This document shows positions 36,300 through 44,728 of a stretch of 58,517 bases of DNA, one piece after another (the stretch's first letter is position 1; each line of letters starts with the position of its first letter). A program made the position numbers and the translations under genes. The stretch is from assembly GCA_026986005.1 (NCBI GenBank), contig JALSPK010000028.1:1-58517 (forward strand), read 5' to 3'. Below the pieces are notes generated by a model, which worked only from the letters and a program-made list of their open reading frames with translations, searched no databases and had not been told where the DNA came from. Origin of the DNA: Saprospiraceae bacterium. Lineage in GTDB: Bacteria > Bacteroidota > Bacteroidia > Chitinophagales > Saprospiraceae.

Positions 36300-36300
<1 letters not shown>
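35778..36300 (-). repeat. Five-unit tandem array derived from the 3' end of tRNA-Gly
   Basis: Units start (plus-strand coordinates) at 35778, 35884, 35988, 36092 and 36198, with lengths 106, 104, 104, 106 and 103 bp; the next 'unit' at 36301 is the tRNA itself. Each opens with a 20-mer like GCGAAAGACGGCATTCGAAC, matching the tRNA-Gly 3' end (T-loop and acceptor strand, minus strand) at 17, 18, 19, 17 and 19 of 20 positions. The T-stem is not conserved. Each unit then has a 9-bp perfect hairpin ATATGAAAA/TTTTCATAT (one mismatch in unit 5), an AT-rich middle, and a smaller TGAAAA/TTTTCA hairpin. Units 1 and 4 are identical; unit 5 diverges at its tRNA-proximal end, where AGAGAAAAT/ATTTTCTCT replaces the second hairpin. 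No ORF is conserved across units. Confidence 0.95.
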
Positions 36301-36372
<72 letters not shown>

Positions 36373-36424
36373 AAATTTTATCGGTACAGAAGCACCAAAT
36401 AAAGCTTTTCTTCAAAAGCGGTTG

Positions 36425-36456
36425 CAAAGTTAAATTAAAAACTTTCATTTTTCAAA
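36425..36456 (-). promoter_or_regulatory. Promoter of tRNA-Gly and probably of the repeat array
   Basis: On the minus strand TTTG (36456-36453), a 20-bp spacer and TAACTTTG (36432-36425) are an ideal Bacteroidota promoter, about 53 bp upstream of the tRNA 5' end. Confidence 0.8.
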
Positions 36457-36511
36457 TATTTTTAATTAAAATTTATTATTTTTATGGAAAATTTGAGTTT
36501 GCTATAAAAAT

Positions 36512-37360
36512 ATGACTATGGATTACGAAAACAATATTATGGAGTATAAAATCAAATCTAAAGATGGAGTGCTATTAAATTTAAAGATATACCGCAAAGG
36601 GGATAAATACGATAAGCTATTGGTAATAACCCATGGATATGGAGAACACCAAGGATATTATGTGGATTTTGCTAATTATTTTTCTGCGAAGGGATTTGCT
36701 GTGTGTACTTACGATCTTCGTAGTCACGGCAACTCAGACGGAAAACGGGGACATGTGCCATCTTTTGAGTTGTTCTTGGACGATCTTGGTAATGTAATAG
36801 AATTTGCCAATAAAGAATTTGGAAATATTCCTGTTTATCTTTTTGGACACAGTATGGGTGGGAGTATAGTGTTAAATTATTTGCTAAGGAGTTCACAGGA
36901 GAATATTGTTAATACTGTCATCTCTTCTCCATGGTTGAAGTTGGCATTTGAACCTCCAAAGTTTAAACTTCTTTTAGCCAAAATCGGCAAAAAATTATTT
37001 CCGGCTTTTGTTATGAAAGGTGAGCTTGATCCTGAAAGTTTATCTAGAGATTCAGAATTTGTTTCGAGGTTTATTGAAGATCCTTTGACTTATGATAAGA
37101 TATCACCCGGATATTTTTCTACAATTAGGGAATATGGTTTATTCGCTTTGGCCAATGCGAAAAAATTAAAATATCCTATATTGATGTCTCACGGAAGTGA
37201 TGATAATGTTACTTCATCTGATGCAAGTAAATTATTCTGTAAAAATGTTGGTGATTTATGTCAATACAAGCTATGGAATGACTATAAGCATGTGGTTTTT
37301 TCCGAAAAAGATAAAAATCTTATTTTCGATTACTATTACGATTATTTAGTTAGTGAATAA
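36512..37360 (+). CDS. Alpha/beta hydrolase, monoacylglycerol lipase-like
   Basis: A 282-residue Ser hydrolase of the lysophospholipase/monoglyceride lipase group. The segment HGYGEHQGYY (41-50) is the oxyanion-region hallmark of this group, YDLRSHGNSDGKRG (67-80) follows, and the nucleophile is S114 in GHSMGG. The acid and base are in SHGSDDNVT and KHVVF near the C-terminus. There is no signal peptide, so it is probably cytoplasmic. The start may be 36512 or ATG 36518; both are close to the divergent tRNA-Gly promoter. Confidence 0.88.
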   Translation: MTMDYENNIMEYKIKSKDGVLLNLKIYRKGDKYDKLLVITHGYGEHQGYYVDFANYFSAKGFAVCTYDLRSHGNSDGKRGHVPSFELFLDDLGNVIEFANKEFGNIPVYLFGHSMGGSIVLNYLLRSSQENIVNTVISSPWLKLAFEPPKFKLLLAKIGKKLFPAFVMKGELDPESLSRDSEFVSRFIEDPLTYDKISPGYFSTIREYGLFALANAKKLKYPILMSHGSDDNVTSSDASKLFCKNVGDLCQYKLWNDYKHVVFSEKDKNLIFDYYYDYLVSE

Positions 37361-37373
37361 ATTAAATATTTAT

Positions 37374-37405
37374 TTTGTTTATCACTATAATAAATTGTAA
37401 CTTTG
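37374..37405 (+). promoter_or_regulatory. Promoter of hbd
   Basis: TTTG (37374-37377), a 20-bp spacer and TAACTTTG (37398-37405) match the consensus; the start codon is at 37433. Confidence 0.8.
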
Positions 37406-37432
37406 AGAGGAATTATTAAAAACAATTGAAAA

Positions 37433-38323
37433 ATGAATAAAATTACAGTTATAGGAGCTGGAACGATGGGTAATGGGATTGCTCATGTTTTTGCGATGAA
37501 AGGTTTTGATGTTATACTTTGCGATATCTCTAGTAGTGCTTTGGAAAGAGCATTGGAAACAATCACTAGAAATCTTGATAGGATGTTGAAAAAAGAAAAG
37601 ATTTCTGTTGAGGAGAAGAGTAATACTTTGAGTAAAATAGAAACAACAAGTGATTTGGAGTATGCTGTGAAAAATGCCGATTTAGTAGTCGAAGCAGCAA
37701 CTGAAAATGTTGAATTAAAACTGAAAATATTTAAAGATATTGATAAGTTTGCTCCGGATAGTGCTATTTTGGCTAGCAATACTTCTTCGATATCTATTAC
37801 CAAAATTGCTTCGGTAACCAATAGACCTGAAAAAGTTATTGGAATGCATTTTATGAACCCTGTTCCTGTGATGAAATTGGTTGAAATTATTAGAGGATAC
37901 AGTACTACGGATGAAGTTACTAAAACAATAATGGAGATTTCTAAAAAACTCGGTAAAGTACCCGTTGAGGTTAATGATTATCCAGGATTTATTGCCAATA
38001 GAATACTGATGCCAATGATCAACGAGGCCATTTATTCTCTTTACGAAGGTGTGGCAGGAGTACAAGAGATTGATACTGTAATGATGCTTGGAATGGCACA
38101 TCCAATGGGGCCTTTGCAATTAGCGGATTTTATAGGTTTGGATGTTTGTCTAGCTATTTTAGATGTGCTACACGATGGATTTGGTAATCCAAAATACACA
38201 CCTTGTCCATTGTTGAAAAATATGGTTCAGGCAGGTAAATTAGGTAGAAAATCTCAAGAAGGATTTTATGATTATTCTCATGGCACTAAAGAATGGATAG
38301 TTTCAGATAACTTTAAAAAATGA
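37433..38323 (+). CDS. hbd: 3-hydroxyacyl-CoA (3-hydroxybutyryl-CoA) dehydrogenase
   Basis: A 296-residue NAD-dependent dehydrogenase, single-domain form without an enoyl-CoA hydratase part. NAD loop VIGAGTMGNG (6-15), SNTSSIS (about 115-121), the catalytic HFMNPVPVMKLVE (from H139) and NDYPGFIANRILMPMINEA are diagnostic. It acts in beta-oxidation, butyrate or polyhydroxyalkanoate-type metabolism; electrons of the acyl-CoA step would go through EtfAB. It overlaps the heme lipoprotein gene by 4 bp (ATGA). Confidence 0.93.
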   Translation: MNKITVIGAGTMGNGIAHVFAMKGFDVILCDISSSALERALETITRNLDRMLKKEKISVEEKSNTLSKIETTSDLEYAVKNADLVVEAATENVELKLKIFKDIDKFAPDSAILASNTSSISITKIASVTNRPEKVIGMHFMNPVPVMKLVEIIRGYSTTDEVTKTIMEISKKLGKVPVEVNDYPGFIANRILMPMINEAIYSLYEGVAGVQEIDTVMMLGMAHPMGPLQLADFIGLDVCLAILDVLHDGFGNPKYTPCPLLKNMVQAGKLGRKSQEGFYDYSHGTKEWIVSDNFKK

Positions 38324-38799
38324 ATAAGGTTTTTTTCATTTTAATTTTATTCATGCTTGTCTCTTGCTCCAATAAAAGGGTAGGAGATAAGCGTGATTTA
38401 ATCAGCAAAATTGATAGTTTAGAAAAAAGGTTGGATAGTGTCTATACACCCGGATTTGGTGAAACGATGGGAGATATTCAAACACATCACGCCAAATTAT
38501 GGTACGGAGGGCTTAATGGTAACTGGAAATTAGCTGAATTTGAAATTCATGAAATTGGTGAATTATTTGATAATTTGATTAAATATCAATCATCAAGGAA
38601 AGAAACAGAGTATTTATCTCTAATGTCTCCTTCAATAAAAAATATTATTAAAGTGATAAAAGAAAAAAATATCGAAAAGTTTAAAAAAGGATTTATACAA
38701 CTTACCAATTCTTGTAACGAGTGCCATATTAAAACGAAATATGAATTTGTCCGAATAATTGTACCAAGAGGAGACCAGATGGGTAATCAAAAGTATTAA
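38320..38799 (+). CDS. Lipoprotein with one c-type heme motif
   Basis: A 159-residue protein with a lipoprotein signal (FFILILFMLVSC, lipobox Cys16) and a single C132-N-E-C135-H136 heme-attachment motif near the C-terminus. The middle (MGDIQTHHAKLWYGGLNGNWKLAEFEIHEIGELFD, about 50-84) is helical and resembles a small group of proteobacterial proteins with the same H-A-K-L-W...N-W core and C-terminal CxxCH, layout similar to cytochrome c'. It would sit in the periplasm as an electron carrier or sensor. It is translationally coupled to hbd. Confidence 0.75.
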   Translation: MNKVFFILILFMLVSCSNKRVGDKRDLISKIDSLEKRLDSVYTPGFGETMGDIQTHHAKLWYGGLNGNWKLAEFEIHEIGELFDNLIKYQSSRKETEYLSLMSPSIKNIIKVIKEKNIEKFKKGFIQLTNSCNECHIKTKYEFVRIIVPRGDQMGNQKY

Positions 38800-38819
38800 T
38801 TACCTATATGGTTATTCAA

Positions 38820-39662
38820 TTATTTTTCCAGTTTCAATACTCGTGGCTTGCCCTGGAAATCATTTATTATTTCCCATTTATAATTATAATGAAATAGCAA
38901 TTTTGCAAGATCCTTTTTCGAGAACTCGTTTATCTCACATAATACTACTCCTTTTTTATTTAGGTGAGATTTAGCAAATTCAAAAATAGATTTATAAAAT
39001 ACTAAATAGTCTTCTCCTGGAGGAAATAATGCAATATCCGGTTCATATTTTAATGTGGAAGTACTCATTAATTGTTTTTCATCCTGTTTGATATATGGAG
39101 GATTTGACACTATAATATCGTAGGTGATTAGATCGTCATGGCTTGTTTTGTCTAAAAAATCTATTTTTTTAAAATTCACGTTTTTTATATTAAAGGCTTC
39201 TTTATTTATTCTTGCTATACTTAAAGCTTCGCTTGAAATATCAATTGCCGTAATCTGAGCATCAGTATATTTTGCTGCAATACTCAATGCTATACATCCA
39301 CTTCCTGTACCAATATCCAGTATCGTTGGTGCATACTTTTTAATACTGTTTATTGCTGATTGAACCAATGTTTCTGTTTCAGGACGCGGAATCAAAACAG
39401 ATTTATTTATCTTGAAAAAACTATCAAAAAAGAATGTTTTTTCTACTATATATTGTATAGGCTCATTGTTCTTGAATCTTTGAATGTCCAAGTTTAAAAT
39501 AGCAGAATCGACTGAACTTAGGTTTACACTTTTATTTGAAATGCCGAAGCGATCTTGAAAATATATTTTAGCGATATTGTGTGCTTCCCTCTCAGGGTAC
39601 AATTTCAATAAAACTTTTAAAAGTTTCTCGTAATGGTTTATTTTATCCGGTATATTTTTCAC
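38820..39662 (-). CDS. prmC: Release factor glutamine methyltransferase
   Basis: A 280-residue SAM-dependent enzyme that methylates the GGQ glutamine of release factors 1 and 2. The N-terminal helical domain (1-85) leads to IPRPETE (91-97), SAM loop LDIGTGSGCIA (115-125), and the catalytic NPPY (187-190). Length is typical. It converges with the heme lipoprotein gene with a 20-bp gap. Confidence 0.94.
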   Translation of the reverse strand: MKNIPDKINHYEKLLKVLLKLYPEREAHNIAKIYFQDRFGISNKSVNLSSVDSAILNLDIQRFKNNEPIQYIVEKTFFFDSFFKINKSVLIPRPETETLVQSAINSIKKYAPTILDIGTGSGCIALSIAAKYTDAQITAIDISSEALSIARINKEAFNIKNVNFKKIDFLDKTSHDDLITYDIIVSNPPYIKQDEKQLMSTSTLKYEPDIALFPPGEDYLVFYKSIFEFAKSHLNKKGVVLCEINEFSKKDLAKLLFHYNYKWEIINDFQGKPRVLKLEK

Positions 39663-39707
39663 AATATGTAATGTTTATCATTTTACTAAATCATGGTGAA
39701 GCATACA

Positions 39708-40094
39708 CTACTTTGTTTTTTCAGCAAATGCAATGATGTGCCCGTCCAAATCTGAAATGTAACCTGCATTATCACCCCAATCTCTTTTTTGATATTCACT
39801 TACCATTTTTCCACCGGCTTCAATTCCTTTACGAATATATTCAGAAGCATTGTCCATTCTCAAGTATAATTCACATCTGGGGATTCCATTGCCTATCTTT
39901 GGATGAGGTAACTTTCCGTTTATTATTTTATTAATTCCACTTTCAGGCATTAGCCCCAATTTGATATTATCTCCTAATTTGAATTCAGTCATTCCTGCAA
40001 CATCTAAGACAGGGGCTCTCAACAAAAGTCGTTGGTAAAATTCTTTACTTTTATTTTGGTCTGAGACATAAAGTATAAATTCTATTTCTTGCAT
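39708..40094 (-). CDS. VOC (glyoxalase/bleomycin resistance) family protein
   Basis: A 128-residue protein with the paired beta-alpha-beta-beta-beta modules of the vicinal oxygen chelate fold: IEFILYVSDQNKSKEFYQRLL at the N-terminus and AGYISDLDGHIIAFAEK at the C-terminus. The metal positions are incomplete by eye, so an actual enzyme activity is not certain. Substrate is unknown. It lies between prmC and the RRM gene on the same strand. Confidence 0.8.
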   Translation of the reverse strand: MQEIEFILYVSDQNKSKEFYQRLLLRAPVLDVAGMTEFKLGDNIKLGLMPESGINKIINGKLPHPKIGNGIPRCELYLRMDNASEYIRKGIEAGGKMVSEYQKRDWGDNAGYISDLDGHIIAFAEKTK

Positions 40095-40127
40095 AGTGTT
40101 ATAATTGTATGTATATAAACAAAAAAA

Positions 40128-40156
40128 CGGTTTCTAATATTTTGTATTAGAAACCG
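40128..40156 (-). terminator. Terminator of the RRM protein gene
   Basis: CGGTTTCTAATA (40128-40139) pairs perfectly with TATTAGAAACCG (40145-40156), a 12-bp stem with a 5-nt loop; on the minus strand seven T follow. Confidence 0.92.
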
Positions 40157-40181
40157 CATCTTCAATTAAGTACTAAGTTTT

Positions 40182-40481
40182 TTAGTAATCATTGTTTCGG
40201 TAGCCACCGCCACCTCTGTTATATCCTCCTCTATTACTTTCTTTAGGTTGGGATTTCTTAACTACAATAGTTCTTCCATCCATTTCAGTATCGTTTAAAG
40301 CATTGATAGCTTCAGCACCTTCGTCATCATTAGCCATTTCGACAAATCCATAACCTTTTGATCGGCCTGTAAATTTGTCCATGATAATTTTAACGGAAGT
40401 AACTTCTCCAAAAGCCTCGAAAGCATCCCTTACATCGGCTTCCTGAGTGTCATAATCTAGTTTTGCAACAAAAATGTTCAT
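40182..40481 (-). CDS. Small glycine-rich RNA-binding protein (RRM)
   Basis: A 99-residue protein with one RRM: RNP2 IFVAKL (3-8) and RNP1 KGYGFVEM (42-49), followed by a short RGG-like tail (RGGYNRGGGGYRNNDY). Such proteins are common in Bacteroidota and cyanobacteria and are often induced by cold or abundant RNA stress. A long AT-rich leader (40482-40676) with a CAGATTA/TAATCTG hairpin at 40512-40530 may be a regulated 5' UTR. It is monocistronic, with a strong terminator. Confidence 0.92.
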   Translation of the reverse strand: MNIFVAKLDYDTQEADVRDAFEAFGEVTSVKIIMDKFTGRSKGYGFVEMANDDEGAEAINALNDTEMDGRTIVVKKSQPKESNRGGYNRGGGGYRNNDY

Positions 40482-40511
40482 AAAAAATAATTAAAAAAAT
40501 TAAAAAAATAT

Positions 40512-40530
40512 CAGATTATTCGTTAATCTG
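40512..40530 (-). promoter_or_regulatory. 5' leader hairpin of the RRM gene
   Basis: CAGATTA and TAATCTG form a 7-bp stem with a 5-nt loop, 31 nt upstream of the start codon, within an A/T-rich leader. It may affect translation or stability in the manner of cold-shock leaders; this is inference. Confidence 0.35.
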
Positions 40531-40676
40531 AATAATAATGTGCCACAAAGTAACACGTATTATTCTTATAAACCAAGATATTTATGTTTTAATTCAAAAA
40601 ATAGTCTTTTTTTTTAGTTTTTTTTCTCTTTATAGTGCAATTTGTTGATTTTTAGTAAATTTTATTTTAGTGATTT

Positions 40677-41300
40677 TTATATTTTTTTATATTTTTTATT
40701 TTTTGATAGTTTGTAAAGTGCTTTTATATCTGCTACTATTAATTTATCGTTTGGATCATTTCTTTTTTCTAAATTACTTATTATTAATGCGCGTTTGCTT
40801 TCTGAATAGTTTTGCCCAAATTTGAATTTTGCTGAAATACTTTCGATATTAATTTTTAAAAGAGCTACTTTCTTTAAAGCGCGATCATATTCATTTGAAT
40901 CAAAATCAAGATATTTTCCTTCCTTTTGAAGTTTTTTCATCATTGCAGAAAAAACAACCCTCTTTTCTTTCATATTTATTATACTCTCAACCTTGCCATC
41001 TATAATAATTGACTTGAAAAATGCCGTTGCCGGACAAGCCAAATCACTATCACTCATTATATATGAAGGAAGAATCGTATGGTCGGCTATCACACTAAAT
41101 GAAACGAGTGGTTTTTTTTTCAGAATAGTCATTTTTTTCCCTTTATGAGAACCGTGAAAATATATTGCGCTTTCAAAATAGACAAAATTAACAGGTAAAG
41201 CATAAGGTCTTTCCCCATTTAAAGCCAATACGCCATATTGCGTTTTGTCCAATATTTCTTCAATCAACCTTTTATCTTGTACAATTAATGGATTTTTCAT
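40677..41300 (-). CDS. Pyridoxamine 5'-phosphate oxidase-like flavin-binding protein (NimA-like)
   Basis: A 207-residue split-barrel protein. GVLALNGERPYALPVNFVYFESAIYFHGSHKGKKM (about 23-57) is the characteristic opening of the NimA/nitroreductase-like PNPOx group, with YFHGSHKGKK the phosphate-binding part. A C-terminal Lys-rich extension (KLSKNKKYKKI) is present. It probably binds FMN or heme in the cytoplasm; nitroimidazole resistance cannot be claimed from sequence. Confidence 0.82.
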   Translation of the reverse strand: MKNPLIVQDKRLIEEILDKTQYGVLALNGERPYALPVNFVYFESAIYFHGSHKGKKMTILKKKPLVSFSVIADHTILPSYIMSDSDLACPATAFFKSIIIDGKVESIINMKEKRVVFSAMMKKLQKEGKYLDFDSNEYDRALKKVALLKINIESISAKFKFGQNYSESKRALIISNLEKRNDPNDKLIVADIKALYKLSKNKKYKKI

Positions 41301-41376
41301 ATTGATAATATTTCGTGCAGATACTATTTATCGTAAAGTTAATAAAATTTATTACTTTTGTGTCAAAATTGTTTAA

Positions 41377-42408
41377 GTGAAGAAGATATTATTATTTTTA
41401 TTGGTAAGCATTTTGCTTGGTGGATTAATTATTGGTTTTACAATTAAAGATTGGGTTTGGGGTTCTAATGTTAAAGATAACCTAAGCTCTTATGAATTGT
41501 TTATTCCTACCGGTTCAAAATACGATGATGTTAAAGCGATTCTCGCAGATAATGATTTTTTAGAAAATTTTAGTTCTTTTGATTTCGTAGCTTCTGCGAT
41601 GAAATTCAAAAAGTCAAAAATCAAACCGGGAAGATATATACTGAAATCGGGAATGAATAATAGAGAGTTGATTTCGCTTTTGCGTTCAGGGAAACAAACG
41701 CCCGTAAAAATCACATTCAACAATGTTCGCACAGTAAATGACTTAATGGGGAAAATATCTAAATATATTGAGGCTGATTCAGCTTCTTTAGTGAAAACGG
41801 TTTTGGATAGTTCTGTTTTAGATAAATGGGGCTACTCTGAAAATACTATTTTATCTATGTTTATTCCAAATACTTATGAGTTTTTTTGGAATACAGATGC
41901 AATGAAATTTTTAAATAGAATGAAGCTTGAACATGATAAATTTTGGAATAAAGATAATAGAAAAATCAAAGCTGTTGCCTTGGATTTGAATGAGAAAGAG
42001 GTATTTACATTAGCTTCCATTGTTCAAAAAGAGACTTTGGCAAATGATGAAAAGCCAAAAGTAGCATCGGTGTATTTGAATAGATTGAAGAGGGGGCTTT
42101 TGTTGCAAGCTGATCCCACGGTAGTATTTGCAACCGGTCAATTTGATTTGAAGCGTGTACTGAATAAACATCTTAAATATGATTCACCATACAATACATA
42201 TATGTATGCAGGTTTGCCTCCAGGTCCTATTTGTATGCCGGATGTTAGTAGTATTGATGCTGTATTGAATGCAGATGAAACAAACTATCTGTACTTTTGT
42301 GCAAAACCTGATGGTAGTGGATATCACGCCTTTGCCAAAAACCTAAAGCAACACAATAAAAATGCAAATAAATATAGGCGCTGGTTAAATAACAGAAGGA
42401 TAAAGTAA
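41377..42408 (+). CDS. mltG: Endolytic murein transglycosylase MltG
   Basis: A 343-residue inner-membrane protein beginning with GTG 41377 and an N-terminal helix (LLFLLVSILLGGLIIGFTI). The LysM-like subdomain (about 36-110) is followed by the YceG catalytic domain with E219 in ASIVQKET and the GLLLQADPTVVFA and YAGLPPGPICMP segments. It cuts nascent glycan strands and sets their length. A TACTTTTG box (41353-41360) lies 17 bp upstream, without a clear -33 box. Confidence 0.93.
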   Translation: MKKILLFLLVSILLGGLIIGFTIKDWVWGSNVKDNLSSYELFIPTGSKYDDVKAILADNDFLENFSSFDFVASAMKFKKSKIKPGRYILKSGMNNRELISLLRSGKQTPVKITFNNVRTVNDLMGKISKYIEADSASLVKTVLDSSVLDKWGYSENTILSMFIPNTYEFFWNTDAMKFLNRMKLEHDKFWNKDNRKIKAVALDLNEKEVFTLASIVQKETLANDEKPKVASVYLNRLKRGLLLQADPTVVFATGQFDLKRVLNKHLKYDSPYNTYMYAGLPPGPICMPDVSSIDAVLNADETNYLYFCAKPDGSGYHAFAKNLKQHNKNANKYRRWLNNRRIK

Positions 42409-42465
42409 AAATAGCGCAAAAAGATTATTTTTAAATTTTGACGACTTTTTAAACTGACACTATTT
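42407..42465 (-). repeat. Copy of a dispersed intergenic repeat
   Basis: Read on the minus strand, this 59-bp stretch matches 32563-32621 at 48 of 59 positions, including AAATAGTGTC at the start, AAAATTTAAAAA in the middle and CTTTTTGCG near the end. It fills the whole gap between the mltG and FtsE-like stop codons. Confidence 0.65.
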
Positions 42466-43156
42466 AATCAAAACTTATTAGTTTGCCATCTTTGCATATA
42501 TAAGTCAATGCCGGAAACTTATCAACAATACGCATATCATGTGTAGCAAAAATAACGGCGGTTTGGTTTTCAGAAGCAATTCTTTTTATCAAATACATCA
42601 ATTCATCTGCGGAGTTCATGTCAAGGCTACCGGTAGGCTCATCTGCTACTATTAATTGAGGCTTGTTGAGTAAAGCTCTTGCAATTGCGACGCGCTGTTG
42701 TTCTCCTCCTGACAGTTCAAAAATTTTGCTTCGAATCTTGTTTTCTAATGCAATGTCAGACAATACTTCTTTTATTCTTACCAATCTTTTTTCTTTATCT
42801 TTCCAGTCTAAGGCTCTGAGGCTATAATCTAAATTTTGATAGACATTCCATGATTTAATTAGATTAAATTGTTGAAATACCATTCCCAGCTTTCTTCTAA
42901 AAAGATATTTGTTTTCATAATTTAGTTCTGTAATGTCCTGACCTACCACTATTCCTATCCCCTTTTTCAATGGAAGCTCTCCGTATATCGTTTTCAGTAA
43001 ACTGCTTTTACCACTTCCTGTTTTACCTATTAGATAAGTGAATTCTGCTTCCTTGATATTTAAGTTGACATCTTTTAATATAAGACTATCACCTTGAAAA
43101 ATATCTGCATTTTTAAGGCTGATTACGTTTTTAATATTTAGTCCTAAGGATTCCAT
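42464..43156 (-). CDS. ftsE: FtsE-like ABC transporter ATP-binding protein
   Basis: A 230-residue ATPase with Walker A GKTGSGKS (44-51), signature LSGGEQQR, Walker B IVADEPTGSLD and H-loop ATHD. The LRRxLGMVFQQFNL-type Q-loop region and overall length resemble FtsE, which with FtsX controls division-site murein hydrolases. FtsX is not adjacent, so FtsE is the best but not certain name; a LolD-like role is the alternative. Confidence 0.8.
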   Translation of the reverse strand: MESLGLNIKNVISLKNADIFQGDSLILKDVNLNIKEAEFTYLIGKTGSGKSSLLKTIYGELPLKKGIGIVVGQDITELNYENKYLFRRKLGMVFQQFNLIKSWNVYQNLDYSLRALDWKDKEKRLVRIKEVLSDIALENKIRSKIFELSGGEQQRVAIARALLNKPQLIVADEPTGSLDMNSADELMYLIKRIASENQTAVIFATHDMRIVDKFPALTYICKDGKLISFD

Positions 43157-43167
43157 TAATTTATATT

Positions 43168-43854
43168 TTAGGTGAGAATCATGCTAAGTTCCTCAATTTT
43201 ATTTATTTCATAATCCGTAAATTCCTTTTTTTCGTTTTTTGTTTTATGCTGATTGTACCAGCAAGTATCAAAACCGTAATTTTTTCCCCCCCAAACATCT
43301 GCAATTATATTGTCACCGACTACGAGATATTTTGATTTCTCAGCATTGCCTGTTATCTTATGAACGATTTCAAAATATTCTTTATTTGGTTTGGAAAGTC
43401 CCATTTCGCCTGAAATAAATATGTGCTTAAATTTATCTTTGATTTTACAGTTGTCAAATCGAGGTCTCTGCACTTCTTTCATGCCATTGGTTATGATTGC
43501 CATATTGACTTTTTTATGCATATTTAGAATAAATTGTTCTGTACCTACTATAAGTTTAGAATATAATATTAAATTGTCAATAAACTTAATATTAAATAAA
43601 TCCAAATTTATGTTTTTTACACCGATATCATTGAATAAAACTTTAAATCTTTCGGTTTTTATCTCTTCATGTGTGATTTTATTTTCATCAAAAGCTTTCC
43701 ATATCCTATTGTTTAATGCAGTAAACAAAGGGAAAAGATCATCGTGGTATTTTATCCCAAATGCTTCAAAAGTATGCTCTAGAGCTTTTTTTTGTGAATG
43801 AGTAAAATCAAATAGAGTATTGTCAGCATCAAATAATATCCAAGAGTATTTCAT
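43168..43854 (-). CDS. YjjG-family HAD nucleotidase
   Basis: The start chosen is ATG 43854 (MKYSWILFDADNTLFDF); the frame runs 103 codons further upstream but only through the DoxX gene in another frame. The 228-residue protein has HAD motif I FDADNTLFDF (D9, D11), motif II ITNGMKEVQ, the SGEMGLSKPNKEYF motif III and the VVGDNIIADVWGGKNYG motif IV. The pattern fits YjjG, a house-cleaning phosphatase for noncanonical pyrimidine nucleotides. It lies 14 bp after doxX and 11 bp before the FtsE-like gene. Confidence 0.88.
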   Translation of the reverse strand: MKYSWILFDADNTLFDFTHSQKKALEHTFEAFGIKYHDDLFPLFTALNNRIWKAFDENKITHEEIKTERFKVLFNDIGVKNINLDLFNIKFIDNLILYSKLIVGTEQFILNMHKKVNMAIITNGMKEVQRPRFDNCKIKDKFKHIFISGEMGLSKPNKEYFEIVHKITGNAEKSKYLVVGDNIIADVWGGKNYGFDTCWYNQHKTKNEKKEFTDYEINKIEELSMILT

Positions 43855-43868
43855 ATGAGTTATTGTTT

Positions 43869-44285
43869 TTATCCGGGTAGGCGCATTACATAAATAAGTC
43901 TTTTTATGCTGTACTTGCCCGGTTTGTTTATTACAAGTAAGAGCAATCCTCCTATGATAGCCATATTTTTCATAAAATTTATCAATTGTATTCTCATGAC
44001 ATCCTCCGGTACATCCCAAAAAGAATAAAACATGATGGTGGAGGGTATAAGATAAGCGAGTAGGAAAATAGCTCCGATATTTGAATAATATCCTATTAGA
44101 ACCATCGTCGCTCCCAAAATAAGAAAAACTATTATGCTCCCTAATATGAAATCTTGATTCCATGTCATACCGTATTTTGTCATTGTCTCTTTGGTTTGAC
44201 TAAATAATAAAAATGAATCAAAAGCTTCGTAATAGAACATTATAGCTATTAATATCCTAGCTATAAGATCTGTTGTGTTTTTCAT
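43869..44285 (-). CDS. DoxX-like membrane protein
   Basis: A 138-residue protein with four hydrophobic helices (about 8-28, 46-68, 70-90, 108-122), the layout of the DoxX/DoxD family. LIARILIAIMFYYEAFDSF at the start is typical of the family. Function is unknown; some relatives support quinone or thiosulfate metabolism. It is first in a three-gene minus-strand run with the HAD and FtsE-like genes. Confidence 0.78.
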   Translation of the reverse strand: MKNTTDLIARILIAIMFYYEAFDSFLLFSQTKETMTKYGMTWNQDFILGSIIVFLILGATMVLIGYYSNIGAIFLLAYLIPSTIMFYSFWDVPEDVMRIQLINFMKNMAIIGGLLLLVINKPGKYSIKRLIYVMRLPG

Positions 44286-44728
44286 GTATTTTATTTAATT
44301 GTATAATATCGTCTTTGTCTTATCTATTTCACTTTGAGGTCAAAACTTTTTACTACAGAAAAATAGTCCAATAAACCATTTTATCTTTTAAGCTGTGTTT
44401 TACTTTGAGCTTACAAAAATAATTTTAATATATTTTGACTATTTTATATCAGTAAAAGTACAATAGTAAAATAGAGCAAACGAAGATAGTATTTTTATAC
44501 TAGATTTGTTAATTTTTTTTTGTAATTTTGAAACTGAATAGGTTTGTTTTGCTTTTTTAGCGTTATAAATACCGTTAAATAAATGGAAGAAGTATATGTT
44601 TTTTTATGAAAAAAAGTTTTATGCAGTATTTTATAGTTCTGTCTTTTAAGGCGGTATCAGTGGAATTAAAGTTATAAGTATTGATTATTTTATTGCCAAA
44701 TAGTGAGTAGTTCAAAAAATGAGAATTT
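44286..44728. other. 443-bp intergenic region between divergent doxX and barrel genes
   Basis: Very AT-rich. TAATTTTG at 44523-44530 fits the plus-strand -7 consensus, with TTTG at 44505-44508 too close (14 bp) for a strong promoter. No ORF, RNA or repeat is recognised. Confidence 0.35.

Noticed and set aside
43855-44163. N-terminal extension of the HAD protein
   Set aside because: The 103 upstream codons run through the DoxX gene in another frame and do not resemble any domain; the HAD fold starts exactly at Met 43854.
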